This document shows positions 8,346 through 16,152 of a stretch of DNA of 27,304 bases, one piece after another (positions within the stretch are counted from its first letter, which is position 1; every line of letters starts with the position of its first letter). A program made the translations under genes and the position numbers. The DNA is from Fusobacteriota bacterium. Lineage in GTDB: Bacteria > Fusobacteriota > Fusobacteriia > JAPLKR01. The notes below the pieces were generated by a model. It ran no database searches, was not told the DNA's origin, and was given only the letters and a program-made list of their open reading frames with translations. The stretch spans positions 1-27,304 of the forward strand of contig JAPLKR010000056.1 in assembly GCA_026387965.1 (NCBI GenBank). The letters are read 5' to 3'.

Positions 8346-10835
8346 TTAAGATTTTTGATACGTCAGTCTATATTCTTTAAATTTCGCTTCTATATTCTTT
8401 TGAGTTACTCTTAATATCTCTTTAGAATCAGCACTCTCCACTAGGGGTAAAAACTCTATAACAATATTTCCGTATTTCACCTCTTTAAGCTTTTTAGACG
8501 TTTTTGGAAAAGCTTCAAAAGCACCATAAATGACAAAGGGAACTACGGGGATTTTTAACGTCGCAGAAAGCTCCGCAAACGTTCTTCTAAACGGGTATAT
8601 CTCCCCATCTGGAGTTCGAGTACCCTCTGGGAAAATAATGAGATTTTTATTTTTTTTCAAAATGTAAGCTGCCGCTTGAACTGAATTCATCGCATTTTCA
8701 TTTGCATCCATAATCATCGTATTGACATTTCTTCCTAAAAAACGCTTCCAAGCTCTATCAAAATTGGTATGTTTTGCAATAAAATAACTACTTTTCATCT
8801 TTTTATAAGGCATCGCTGCCCAAAAAATAAACGCATCTACGAAGCTTTGGTGATTTCCAGCAAAAATAACATTTCTCTCTGGAATATTTTCCAACCCTTT
8901 TATAATTAAATTACTCTGTTTTTTAAATCCATGTCGACTTCGAATTTGTGCAATCCAAACAAAGAGCCCCTTTGGCAGTGTCAAATCATACGGGGTATTT
9001 AATACCTCTTCAAAATTCATCACTTGTTCAACTGAAAACTCTTTATTTTTCTCAATAAATTGAGCTAACTGATGTACCAGCAATTTATCTGCTAACTCTG
9101 GAGCTACCATATGAATTCCAAAGCTTCTCTTGATATAACTTTGAAGTTCTAAAAATTCTAACGAATCAAGACCCAAATCAAACTCAATATGTGAATCTGC
9201 TGAAATTTCACACTGCTTTAGTTCTGAAAGAAATCTTTTAAGCATAACATAGCTCTCTGTAGTAGGTTCCTTCATCTCGCTCTTTTTAGTTAATTTAGCT
9301 GTTCCATTTGCAATATCTTTTAACATGAAACGCTTAATCTTTCCAATACGGGTCTTTGGAAACTCCTCTTGAACTATTTTAAAATCTAAAACTTTTAAAT
9401 AGGATTTTGCAGTTGCATTGTATTGATTTAAAACCTCTCTAACAACTGCTTCAAAATTAGAAATTCTATTGTTAAGTACTACTTGCATATTTGGATAAAC
9501 TAAGGCCAAAAGTTTGTTTTTAAATTCTAAAACAGCCACTTCTTGTATAATACCAAGTTTATCCTCCATTATAACATCATATTCTATGGTATTAGGGTCT
9601 ACATTCTTTCCATTAGTTAGGACAATCATATCTTTGATACGTCCATCGAGAAAGAGAAATTCTCCTCGAAGCTCACCTCTATCACCCGTTTTGAAATATC
9701 CCTCTTCTGTAAATACTTCCTTCGTTGCCGCTTCATTGTTAAAATACCCCTTCATCACTTGAGGTCCTTTAACCAAAATTTCACCTATATCAGAAATTTT
9801 GAGGGTACACTCCGGAAGGTGTGCCCCTCTTCCAACACTTCCTAACGGAACAAATTCACCACGAGATGAAATTGATATCATAGGAGCACACTCTGTCATG
9901 CCATAGGCTTCAAGAATATCAAATCCCAAAATTCTAAAATCCTTAATAATTTCAATAGGAAGCTTTGCCCCAGCAGATACAAGGAGATCCATTTTTCCAC
10001 CAAATGTATTATGAACTTTTTTAAAAAGTTTTCTTCTTATTGTAATGGGCATTTTTTCAGCCATTTTATACATCACGACACTCAATTTTTTTGCACGAAT
10101 TTTTGCCATGATCCCTTTATGAAACATCTCATATACCCGTGGAACCCCTATAAATATAGTCGGTTGGAATTTAGCAAGACCTACTTTTAAACTCTCTGAG
10201 TCTAATTTAAACACATAATCTAATCTAATATTAAAATACAATGCTAGCGTCATACATATTATAGGAAATATATGATGGTGGGGTAAAATCATCAAAAAAC
10301 TATCGTCCCCTTCATTAATGATTTTTGAAGCTTTCACTGATTTTATATTGGTTAAAATATTTTGAAAAGTGATTACAACACCTTTAGGGCTTCCTGTTGT
10401 TCCAGAAGTATAGATGATTAGTGCCTCTGAGCTCAAAGATTCAATTTCAAAATCCTGAGCCGCCTCTTCTGCTTCAAAAACATCATAGACGAATATGGGT
10501 ATAGTCAGTCCAAGCGAAGTTATATACTCCTCGGCCGTCATTTTTTTCTCTTTTGATGTTACAATTAACTTTGTTAAACTATCACTTACAATGTGATTAA
10601 ACTCCTCTTGGGTACTATTTGCATCCATCATAATTGCAACGGCTTTTTTGTCCCAAATAGATAAAAGCGCTGCTCCATACTCAAGTTGGTTTTCAGAGAA
10701 TAATACCACATTATCTCCACTCTCAATTTTCATATGACTCGCATAACTTTTAGCGAGTCCTAATACCTTATCCGCGCTAAACTCTCTATTCATGTCACGC
10801 ATTACAATACGTGTCCCCGATGATATGAATTTCAT
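8346..10835 (-). CDS. Trifunctional acyl-activating enzyme / acyl carrier / PlsC acyltransferase (first copy)
   Basis: An 829-residue paralogue of the next gene downstream, aligning with no gap through at least the first 800 residues. It has all the same motifs at the same positions: YTSGTTGSPKG at 142-152, YGMTEC at 311-316, GKIKR with K499, carrier S558, NHQSFVD at 661-667 and FPEGTR at 735-740. By hand count the PlsC stretch 612-780 differs from the paralogue at only 7 of 169 residues, while residues 201-300 of the adenylation domain differ at 24 of 100. That suggests different acyl substrates feeding the same acyltransferase step. Its ATG overlaps the stop of the upstream uracil-DNA glycosylase gene (ATGA), so translation is probably coupled. 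Both copies appear intact. Confidence 0.88.
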   Translation of the reverse strand: MKFISSGTRIVMRDMNREFSADKVLGLAKSYASHMKIESGDNVVLFSENQLEYGAALLSIWDKKAVAIMMDANSTQEEFNHIVSDSLTKLIVTSKEKKMTAEEYITSLGLTIPIFVYDVFEAEEAAQDFEIESLSSEALIIYTSGTTGSPKGVVITFQNILTNIKSVKASKIINEGDDSFLMILPHHHIFPIICMTLALYFNIRLDYVFKLDSESLKVGLAKFQPTIFIGVPRVYEMFHKGIMAKIRAKKLSVVMYKMAEKMPITIRRKLFKKVHNTFGGKMDLLVSAGAKLPIEIIKDFRILGFDILEAYGMTECAPMISISSRGEFVPLGSVGRGAHLPECTLKISDIGEILVKGPQVMKGYFNNEAATKEVFTEEGYFKTGDRGELRGEFLFLDGRIKDMIVLTNGKNVDPNTIEYDVIMEDKLGIIQEVAVLEFKNKLLALVYPNMQVVLNNRISNFEAVVREVLNQYNATAKSYLKVLDFKIVQEEFPKTRIGKIKRFMLKDIANGTAKLTKKSEMKEPTTESYVMLKRFLSELKQCEISADSHIEFDLGLDSLEFLELQSYIKRSFGIHMVAPELADKLLVHQLAQFIEKNKEFSVEQVMNFEEVLNTPYDLTLPKGLFVWIAQIRSRHGFKKQSNLIIKGLENIPERNVIFAGNHQSFVDAFIFWAAMPYKKMKSSYFIAKHTNFDRAWKRFLGRNVNTMIMDANENAMNSVQAAAYILKKNKNLIIFPEGTRTPDGEIYPFRRTFAELSATLKIPVVPFVIYGAFEAFPKTSKKLKEVKYGNIVIEFLPLVESADSKEILRVTQKNIEAKFKEYRLTYQKS

Positions 10836-11431
10836 ATTTTTTCCTTCATATCATTATATAATTCACGTATTTTCAGCATATCTTTCCATGTCAAATATTT
10901 AGGACTTCCCTCTTCTAATGCTGAATTTCGAAGTAAGTAACTCGGATGAAATATCGGTATCACAATAATTCCAGACTCTAAGTAAAAGGATTCCCCTCGA
11001 ATTTTAGATATCGTTAATTTAGTGTGCTCTGAAAGAAAATAATTTGATGCAACATTTCCAACAGCCACAATGATTTTAGGATTAATTAAAGCTATTTGCG
11101 CATTTAAAAATTCAGCACAATTTTCTATTTCTGCCTCTTCAGGTATACGATTTCTTGGCGGTCGACACTTCACAATGTTGGTAAGAAAGATTTCTGCTCT
11201 ATCTAGCTCAACGGATTGAAGAATCTTATCAAAAAGTTGCCCAGCTTTTCCAACAAACGGGCGTCCTAAATTATCCTCATCTTCACCCGGTCCTTCCCCC
11301 ACAAACATCAACGTAGTGTTAAAACTTCCCTCACCCAAAACACTGTTTTTTCGAGTATAACAGAGTTTGCACCGCTTACAACTTGACACTTGATGTTCAA
11401 GTTCTTCCCAAATATCTTCATTTCCTCTCAC
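10832..11431 (-). CDS. Family 4 uracil-DNA glycosylase (4Fe-4S, UdgA/UdgB-like)
   Basis: Removes uracil from DNA to start base-excision repair. The 199-residue protein is a normal length for the family. It has C18 and C21 in CKRCKLC and the later C89 (NIVKCRPPRNR) and C105 (ENCAEF), which match the four iron-sulphur ligands. The active-site motif GEGPGEDED then GRPFVGKAG is at about residues 45-64, and the HPSYLLRN motif is near residue 160. The start is GTG at 11431, with AGGGGG at 6-nt spacing upstream; no in-frame ATG is nearby. It begins 9 nt after the WalJ-like gene and overlaps the first acyl-activating gene by 4 nt. The family was first annotated as phage SPO1 DNA polymerase-like, a name still seen in databases. 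Confidence 0.93.
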   Translation of the reverse strand: MRGNEDIWEELEHQVSSCKRCKLCYTRKNSVLGEGSFNTTLMFVGEGPGEDEDNLGRPFVGKAGQLFDKILQSVELDRAEIFLTNIVKCRPPRNRIPEEAEIENCAEFLNAQIALINPKIIVAVGNVASNYFLSEHTKLTISKIRGESFYLESGIIVIPIFHPSYLLRNSALEEGSPKYLTWKDMLKIRELYNDMKEKI

Positions 11432-11440
11432 AACTACCCC

Positions 11441-12217
11441 CTATATTTCAACAAGATTTGTTGCTATATCTTGGACACTTACTTTAATTTCTTGATTTAT
11501 TCCTACACTTTGTAGATACTCCGTAACCGTTTTATGAGCTAATCTGTGCGTATTATTATCTTTACTAATATGCGCTAAAAAAATTTCTCTTAAATTTTTA
11601 GTATATACACTCTCAATAAATTTTGCCGAACATTCGTTTGAAAAATGCCCTCTCTTACTCTTCACACGCTCTTTTACATCCCAAGGATAGGGGCCCGTTA
11701 GGAGCATTTCAGGGTCATAATTACTTTCAATAATAATCGCATCACTGTTTCTAAAACACTCTTTAACTACATTAGTAGCGTACCCTATATCGGTAGCAAT
11801 TGACAGTTTCGACTCTTGCCTATCTTGAACATTAAATCCTATCGTTTGAATCGCATCATGCATCACATCAAAAGGAGTAATATGAGTGTGCTCTGAGAGA
11901 TAAAATGTTCTTTCTATATATTTAATTAAATGCTCATCAATTTTTCCGAGCCGTTTTTTAGCTACCTCATAACTTTTTTGAGTTATGTAAATAGGTATTT
12001 TGTATTTTCTAGAAAGCACACCTGCACCGAGTATATGATCTCCATGCTCGTGTGTAATGAGAATTGCAGAAAGCGTCGACGTCTCCACACCAATTATTGA
12101 AAGCCTCTCTTCAATTTTTTTGGCACTAAATCCTGCATCAATCAAAAAGCGATTGTCACATGTATCAATATAGGTTGAATTTCCCGCACTACCACTACCT
12201 AATATACTAAACTTCAT
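11441..12217 (-). CDS. walJ: WalJ/YycJ-like metallo-beta-lactamase-fold hydrolase
   Basis: A 258-residue MBL-fold protein. It starts MKFSILGSGSAGNSTYID, the hallmark of the YycJ/WalJ group, and has the metal motif THEHGDH at 55-61 (H56, H58, D60, H61). Further metal-site residues are likely in the IATDIGY and HISKDNNTHRLA segments. Some WalJ homologues are reported to be exonucleases acting in DNA mismatch repair, while in Firmicutes the gene sits beside the walRK two-component genes. No walRK genes are seen here. Its neighbour is a DNA-repair glycosylase, which fits a nuclease role. The ATG overlaps the upstream membrane-protein stop (ATGA) behind AGGAG. Family assignment is firm; the substrate is inference. 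Confidence 0.88.
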   Translation of the reverse strand: MKFSILGSGSAGNSTYIDTCDNRFLIDAGFSAKKIEERLSIIGVETSTLSAILITHEHGDHILGAGVLSRKYKIPIYITQKSYEVAKKRLGKIDEHLIKYIERTFYLSEHTHITPFDVMHDAIQTIGFNVQDRQESKLSIATDIGYATNVVKECFRNSDAIIIESNYDPEMLLTGPYPWDVKERVKSKRGHFSNECSAKFIESVYTKNLREIFLAHISKDNNTHRLAHKTVTEYLQSVGINQEIKVSVQDIATNLVEI

Positions 12218-13179
12218 CGATTTCTCCTAAATGGGCTAAAGTAGTTAAAAAATCCTGTAAACACAATGTAAATCGCACCTAGTAACATCACAACGAGTGA
12301 TATGCTCAAAAGTGAAATTGAGCTTAACTTTGAAATTTCGTAAGCAAAAAGCAATACTTCAAACCCAACTACACAACTAAAAATGATAAAAGGGAAGAAA
12401 TACTCTCGATATTTATCACAAGCTGACAGTGATATGACATCCAAAAAAAGAAACACCCCAAAATAATATAATGTAACAATCTCCAATATAAGTGTCACGA
12501 ATTGTCCCCCCGAAAATACTCTCACGCCCAAAGGTGATAGATCTCCTGTTTGAATATCTTTTTTCAAAAGAAGAAAATTAAATCTTCTGTAAGAAATTAA
12601 AATAAAAACAACTGTAACAATTACTGAAAGCGAATACCCGCGCACTACTGACTCATGACTAAAAACAACAAAATTCAGCCATGAAAACGTGTTCGAAAAC
12701 AAAATAATCAACACAACTACACACAAACTTATGAAGCTGATAACCTCGAAAATTAGTTTCTCATTACGCCACTTTATCAACCATATTTTGAGTATCAAAC
12801 TAACAATAAATGTAAGCAACATGATTGAACTCGTATAATTTATAAAAGAACTATGTGAGGCTATATACATCACTAGCAACATAACTAAAACAACGATCAA
12901 ATACCCACCATTGGTGGATTCATAGTCTATCCGTATGTTCCGACTATAATAGCGCATAGCTCCTATAAGGGCAAAACTTAATGCAACACATAAAAGTATA
13001 AATAGCACAAGCAGTGCTTGCGCTATTTTATTTTGAATTTCTGTATCACTTAAAAGTGTGCCTGAAACCAAAACTGCATCCTTTTTAAAATATAATATCA
13101 CACAAAAAACCACCATAAGAACGCCAAGTATCAAACTATGCTTTCTTACATCTTTTTTCATCTCTTGAATTACAAACAT
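12214..13179 (-). CDS. Polytopic membrane protein of unknown function (about 9 helices)
   Basis: I do not recognise this 321-residue protein. It is almost entirely hydrophobic, with about nine predicted membrane segments (roughly 15-31, 52-75, 92-108, 116-136, 142-162, 182-198, 225-248, 260-281, 288-312). A short basic N-terminus and a basic C-terminal tail (FRRNR) suggest a cytoplasmic C-terminus. No catalytic or transport motif stands out. It is the first gene of a five-gene minus-strand run and overlaps the WalJ-like start by 4 nt. A good extended -10 promoter lies 31 nt upstream. The ribosome site before the ATG at 13179 is weak (GCGAG), so an internal start at residue 7 is possible but has no better site. 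Confidence 0.75.
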   Translation of the reverse strand: MFVIQEMKKDVRKHSLILGVLMVVFCVILYFKKDAVLVSGTLLSDTEIQNKIAQALLVLFILLCVALSFALIGAMRYYSRNIRIDYESTNGGYLIVVLVMLLVMYIASHSSFINYTSSIMLLTFIVSLILKIWLIKWRNEKLIFEVISFISLCVVVLIILFSNTFSWLNFVVFSHESVVRGYSLSVIVTVVFILISYRRFNFLLLKKDIQTGDLSPLGVRVFSGGQFVTLILEIVTLYYFGVFLFLDVISLSACDKYREYFFPFIIFSCVVGFEVLLFAYEISKLSSISLLSISLVVMLLGAIYIVFTGFFNYFSPFRRNR

Positions 13180-13209
13180 ACTAACATTTCTCGCTCATTT
13201 TTTTCTTAT

Positions 13210-13239
13210 AGTATAGCATATTTCACATTATCTTGTCAT
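13210..13239 (-). promoter_or_regulatory. Promoter of the membrane protein - walJ - udg - acyl-activating gene run
   Basis: On the minus strand, ATGACA (-35, 13234-13239), an 18-nt spacer and TATACT (-10, 13210-13215), preceded by the extended -10 dinucleotide TG. No other convincing promoter was found before the two large acyl-activating genes, so the five genes are probably one transcript. Confidence 0.65.
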
Positions 13240-13515
13240 TCCAGTTTGCTTTCAATATCCAAAATCTCACTTTATACTTCAAGAAAACCCATTTCAACTC
13301 TGAGAACACAACGTTACCATTTATTAACTGTTTCAATTTAATAATCATATATTCAATTCTTTCTTAATTAATATCTCTTTAATCAGCCACTTCGCTTTCT
13401 CGCGAGTAAAGTGAGATATATCTTTTCCACCGATACTCCCATTTTATTATATTTTTTCCGCGTGCACATTTTTATCCCCATCTCTCCATTCATTCTAAAA
13501 AACCGCTTTTAATGC
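13240..13515. other. AT-rich spacer between divergent operons, with one imperfect stem
   Basis: No gene is visible between the minus-strand promoter and the rpsB promoter. The one structured stretch is 13371-13419: ATATCT (13371-13376) and CACTT (13388-13392) can pair with AAGTG (13409-13413) and AGATAT (13414-13419), leaving an 11-nt bulge and a loop containing CTCGCGAG. There is no U-tract, so it is not a normal terminator. Confidence 0.4.
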
Positions 13516-13544
13516 TTGACATTTTAGCACTTATTTAGTATAAT
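13516..13544 (+). promoter_or_regulatory. Perfect consensus promoter of rpsB-tsf
   Basis: TTGACA (13516-13521), a 17-nt spacer and TATAAT (13539-13544): both boxes match the consensus at every base. This fits a strongly expressed ribosomal-protein operon. Transcription should begin near 13551. Confidence 0.9.
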
Positions 13545-13550
13545 TAAGCG

Positions 13551-13666
13551 TATGTCTTTAACATACACAAAAATCACGCAAGCGAATGTTCATAAGTGGT
13601 GCAGGGCGACTTGTTCTTATGAAAAAAATACTTGTGGAAGAAAAACCAATTTCAGGAGGATACAAA
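13551..13666 (+). promoter_or_regulatory. Long structured 5' leader of rpsB (candidate autoregulatory RNA)
   Basis: About 116 nt of untranslated leader lie between the predicted start and the rpsB ATG. TTCATAAG (13589-13596) and CTTATGAA (13616-13623) are a perfect 8-bp inverted repeat around a 19-nt G-rich loop; an alternative inner pairing AAGT/ACTT is possible. The S2 operon is autoregulated through its leader in E. coli, so a similar role is plausible here. I cannot match it to a known leader family. Confidence 0.45.
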
Positions 13667-14446
13667 ATGTCAGTAATTTCAATGAAACAACTGCTAGAAT
13701 CAGGTGCTCATTTCGGACACCAAGCAAAAAGATGGAACCCAAAGATGAAGAGATACATCTTCACAGAAAGAAATGGAATCCATATCCTAGATTTACACAA
13801 AACAATCCAAAAAGTAGAAAAAGCGTACGAAGCAGTTAAAGAAGCCGTAGCGGATGGTGGAATTTGTCTTTTCGTAGGAACTAAAAAACAAGCTTCTGAA
13901 GCAGTTAAAACTGAAGCGCTAAGAGCAGGAATGTTCTATGTTGATAACAGATGGTTAGGTGGAATGCTTACAAACCACAAAACAATTGCTAAGCGTATCG
14001 AAAGATTAAAATCTATCGAAAAAATGCAAGAGGATGGAACTTTAGAAGCTCTTCCTAAAAAAGAAGCTGCTCTTCTTTTAAAAGAACTGGCTAAACTTAA
14101 AAAGAATCTTGACGGTATCAAAGATATGCCAAAACTACCTTCAATTCTGTTCATCGTAGATACTAAAAAAGAGACACTTGCTATTGCAGAAGCTAAAAAA
14201 TTAGGAATCCCAGTTGTTGGAATGATCGATACAAATGCTGATCCTGATGAAGTGGACTATGTAATTCCAGCAAACGACGATGCAATTCGTTCAGTTGCAT
14301 TAATCGCTAGAGTTGTTGCAAACGCTTGTATCGAAGCTAACCAAGGCGAAAGTTTTGTTGCTGATGAGACTACTTCAAATGCTGAAGAAATCGTAGTTGA
14401 TGTTAAAGAAGTTGTTGTTGAAAACGTTCAAGTAGAAAACAACTAA
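13667..14446 (+). CDS. rpsB: 30S ribosomal protein S2
   Basis: A 259-residue S2 protein of the small ribosomal subunit. The family start is clear: [14 protein letters not shown], then the [11 protein letters not shown] and [11 protein letters not shown] blocks, and later [11 protein letters not shown] and [27 protein letters not shown] split across the two halves. I chose the ATG at 13667 because AGGAGG lies 7 nt upstream and the reading matches the family. The same frame is open further upstream, to 13586, but that stretch is leader RNA with no ribosome site. The C-terminal tail is acidic and Val/Glu-rich, as often seen. First gene of rpsB-tsf. Confidence 0.97.
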   Translation: MSVISMKQLLESGAHFGHQAKRWNPKMKRYIFTERNGIHILDLHKTIQKVEKAYEAVKEAVADGGICLFVGTKKQASEAVKTEALRAGMFYVDNRWLGGMLTNHKTIAKRIERLKSIEKMQEDGTLEALPKKEAALLLKELAKLKKNLDGIKDMPKLPSILFIVDTKKETLAIAEAKKLGIPVVGMIDTNADPDEVDYVIPANDDAIRSVALIARVVANACIEANQGESFVADETTSNAEEIVVDVKEVVVENVQVENN

Positions 14447-14477
14447 TTAGTAAAGAAAATTTTAGGAGGAAAGTCTC

Positions 14478-15371
14478 GTGGCAATTACACCAAAATTAAT
14501 TAAAGAATTAAGAGAAAAAACTGGATCAGGAATGCTTGATTGCAAAAAAGCCCTGGAAGAAATGGCTGGAGATCTAGAACAAGCTGTAGATTATCTTAGA
14601 AAAAAAGGTATCTTAAAAGCTGAAAAAAAAGCTTCACGTGTGGCTTCACAAGGTCTTGTCTTCACAACTGTTTCTGAAGATAAAAAAGCAGGTGTTGTGC
14701 TAGAATTTAACAGTGAAACTGACTTTGTTGCAAAAAACCTTGAGTTTATTGCAACTGGAGAAGCTATCACTACTCTTACTTTATGTAAAGAAATTTCTAG
14801 TGTAGAAAAACTTTTAGAAGCTAACCTCAATGGTGAAACAGCTAAAAATGCAGTTACTAACCTAATTGCAAAAATCGGTGAAAACATGAATATTCGTCGT
14901 TTTAGCCGTCTTGAATCTCCTGAAGGATTTGTTACATCTTACGTTCACTTAGGTGGGAAAATTGGTGTATTAATCTCTTTAAAAGGCGAATTCAATGCAG
15001 CGAATGAAGTTAAAGCTAAAGATGTGGCTATGCACATCGCGGCAATGGCTCCTAAATTTTCACGTTCTACTGAAGTTACAACAGATGTAATGGAAAGAGA
15101 GATGGAAATCGAAAGAGAACTTCTTATACAGCAAGGGAAACCAGAAAAGATTATTGAAAATATTCTTAATGGTAAAAAAAGAAAATTCTTTGAAGAGAAC
15201 TGTCTACTTAACCAAGTATTCGTAAAAGATAACACGGTGACTGTAGAGAAATATCTTGGAAATCTAGAACTGATTAAATTCGAAAGATACCTTCTTGGTG
15301 ATGGAATTGAAAAAGAAGAAGTAAACTTTGCAGAAGAAGTTGCTCAACAATTAGCAGCTAGCAGCAAGTAG
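14478..15371 (+). CDS. tsf: Translation elongation factor Ts
   Basis: Nucleotide-exchange factor for EF-Tu. The 297-residue protein begins with a UBA-like N-terminal domain containing TGSGMLDCKKAL (about 16-27; TGAGMMDCKKAL in many species) and carries the SETDFVAKN motif at about residues 79-87, which contacts EF-Tu. Two core subdomains and a coiled segment follow. The start codon is GTG at 14478, behind AGGAGGA; position and spacing leave no better choice. It follows rpsB by 31 nt, the classical rpsB-tsf pair. A strong intrinsic terminator sits just after the stop. Confidence 0.97.
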   Translation: MAITPKLIKELREKTGSGMLDCKKALEEMAGDLEQAVDYLRKKGILKAEKKASRVASQGLVFTTVSEDKKAGVVLEFNSETDFVAKNLEFIATGEAITTLTLCKEISSVEKLLEANLNGETAKNAVTNLIAKIGENMNIRRFSRLESPEGFVTSYVHLGGKIGVLISLKGEFNAANEVKAKDVAMHIAAMAPKFSRSTEVTTDVMEREMEIERELLIQQGKPEKIIENILNGKKRKFFEENCLLNQVFVKDNTVTVEKYLGNLELIKFERYLLGDGIEKEEVNFAEEVAQQLAASSK

Positions 15372-15380
15372 GCTTAATTC

Positions 15381-15404
15381 GAGGGACTTTTTGTCCCTCT
15401 TTTT
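15381..15404 (+). terminator. Intrinsic terminator after tsf
   Basis: GAGGGAC (15381-15387), a T5 loop, GTCCCTC (15393-15399) and a following T-run. The 7-bp GC-rich stem and U-tract are typical. pyrH starts only 27 nt after it with no visible promoter in between, so partial read-through is likely. Confidence 0.85.
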
Positions 15405-15431
15405 CTATGTAAAACAGTAAAAGGAGAATCT

Positions 15432-16151
15432 ATGTCAACTTTAGTGTACAAAAGAGTGCTTCTCAAGCTCAGCGGCGAAATGCTTATGGGAGATTCTGGC
15501 TATGGGATTTCTGCTGAAGTCTTAGAGCGTGTTTCAAATCTTATTAAACCTCTTCATGCAATTGGGTGTGAAATTGGTGTTGTTATTGGTGGAGGTAACA
15601 TTTTCAGAGGTATTACAGGTACAAAATCAGGGTTTGATCGTGTAACTGGAGACCAAATGGGAATGCTGGCAACCGTTATTAATGCCCTAGCACTTTGTGA
15701 TGCTTTTCAATCAGTTGGTGTGCCTTCAAGTGTCGCTACAAGTTTTGAAATTTCTGGAATTACCTCTGCATTTAATGCAAAAACAGTCCGAAAAAAGCTT
15801 AAAAATGGTGAAGTAGTTATTTTCGGAGGCGGAACAGGAAGTCCATTTTTTACAACCGATAGTGCTGGAGCACTTCGTGCTGCTGAGCTTAATGCTAATC
15901 TCTACATTAAAGCAACCAAAGTGGATGGAATTTTTGATAAAGATCCCGAAAAATTTGCTGATGCTATTAAATACGACAGTATTTCTTATACAGACTGCTT
16001 AAATAAAAACCTTCAAGTTATGGACTCCACTGCATTTTCACTCTGCAGAGACAACTCTATCCCTATTATCGTATGTAATTTGTTTAAAAAAGACAATATA
16101 TTGAATGCTATCAACGGACAAACGGTTGGTACACTCGTAAAAGGAGAATGA
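15432..16151 (+). CDS. pyrH: UMP kinase
   Basis: Phosphorylates UMP to UDP with ATP in pyrimidine nucleotide synthesis; a hexameric cytoplasmic enzyme of the amino-acid kinase fold, unrelated to eukaryotic UMP/CMP kinases. The 239-residue length is standard. Visible motifs are LKLSGEML near the N-terminus, VIGGGNIFRG at about 51-60, GDQMGMLATVINALAL and FGGGTGSPFFTTDSAGALRA, all conserved in PyrH. The ATG has AAAGGAG upstream. It ends 1 nt before the frr ATG, and its last codons carry the frr ribosome site, so the two are translated together. Confidence 0.97.
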   Translation: MSTLVYKRVLLKLSGEMLMGDSGYGISAEVLERVSNLIKPLHAIGCEIGVVIGGGNIFRGITGTKSGFDRVTGDQMGMLATVINALALCDAFQSVGVPSSVATSFEISGITSAFNAKTVRKKLKNGEVVIFGGGTGSPFFTTDSAGALRAAELNANLYIKATKVDGIFDKDPEKFADAIKYDSISYTDCLNKNLQVMDSTAFSLCRDNSIPIIVCNLFKKDNILNAINGQTVGTLVKGE

Positions 16152-16152
16152 C

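Noticed and set aside
5768-10835. Tandem acyl-activating genes considered as part of a nonribosomal peptide or polyketide system
   Set aside because: There is no condensation, ketosynthase or thioesterase domain; the PlsC domain points to lipid acylation.
13586-13666. N-terminal extension of ribosomal protein S2
   Set aside because: The frame is open but lies in the structured leader; the strong AGGAGG and the family N-terminus point to the ATG at 13667.
13552-13839. Open frame starting at the rpsB transcript start and running into rpsB in another frame
   Set aside because: It has no ribosome site, would be leaderless, and most of it is the alternate frame of rpsB.
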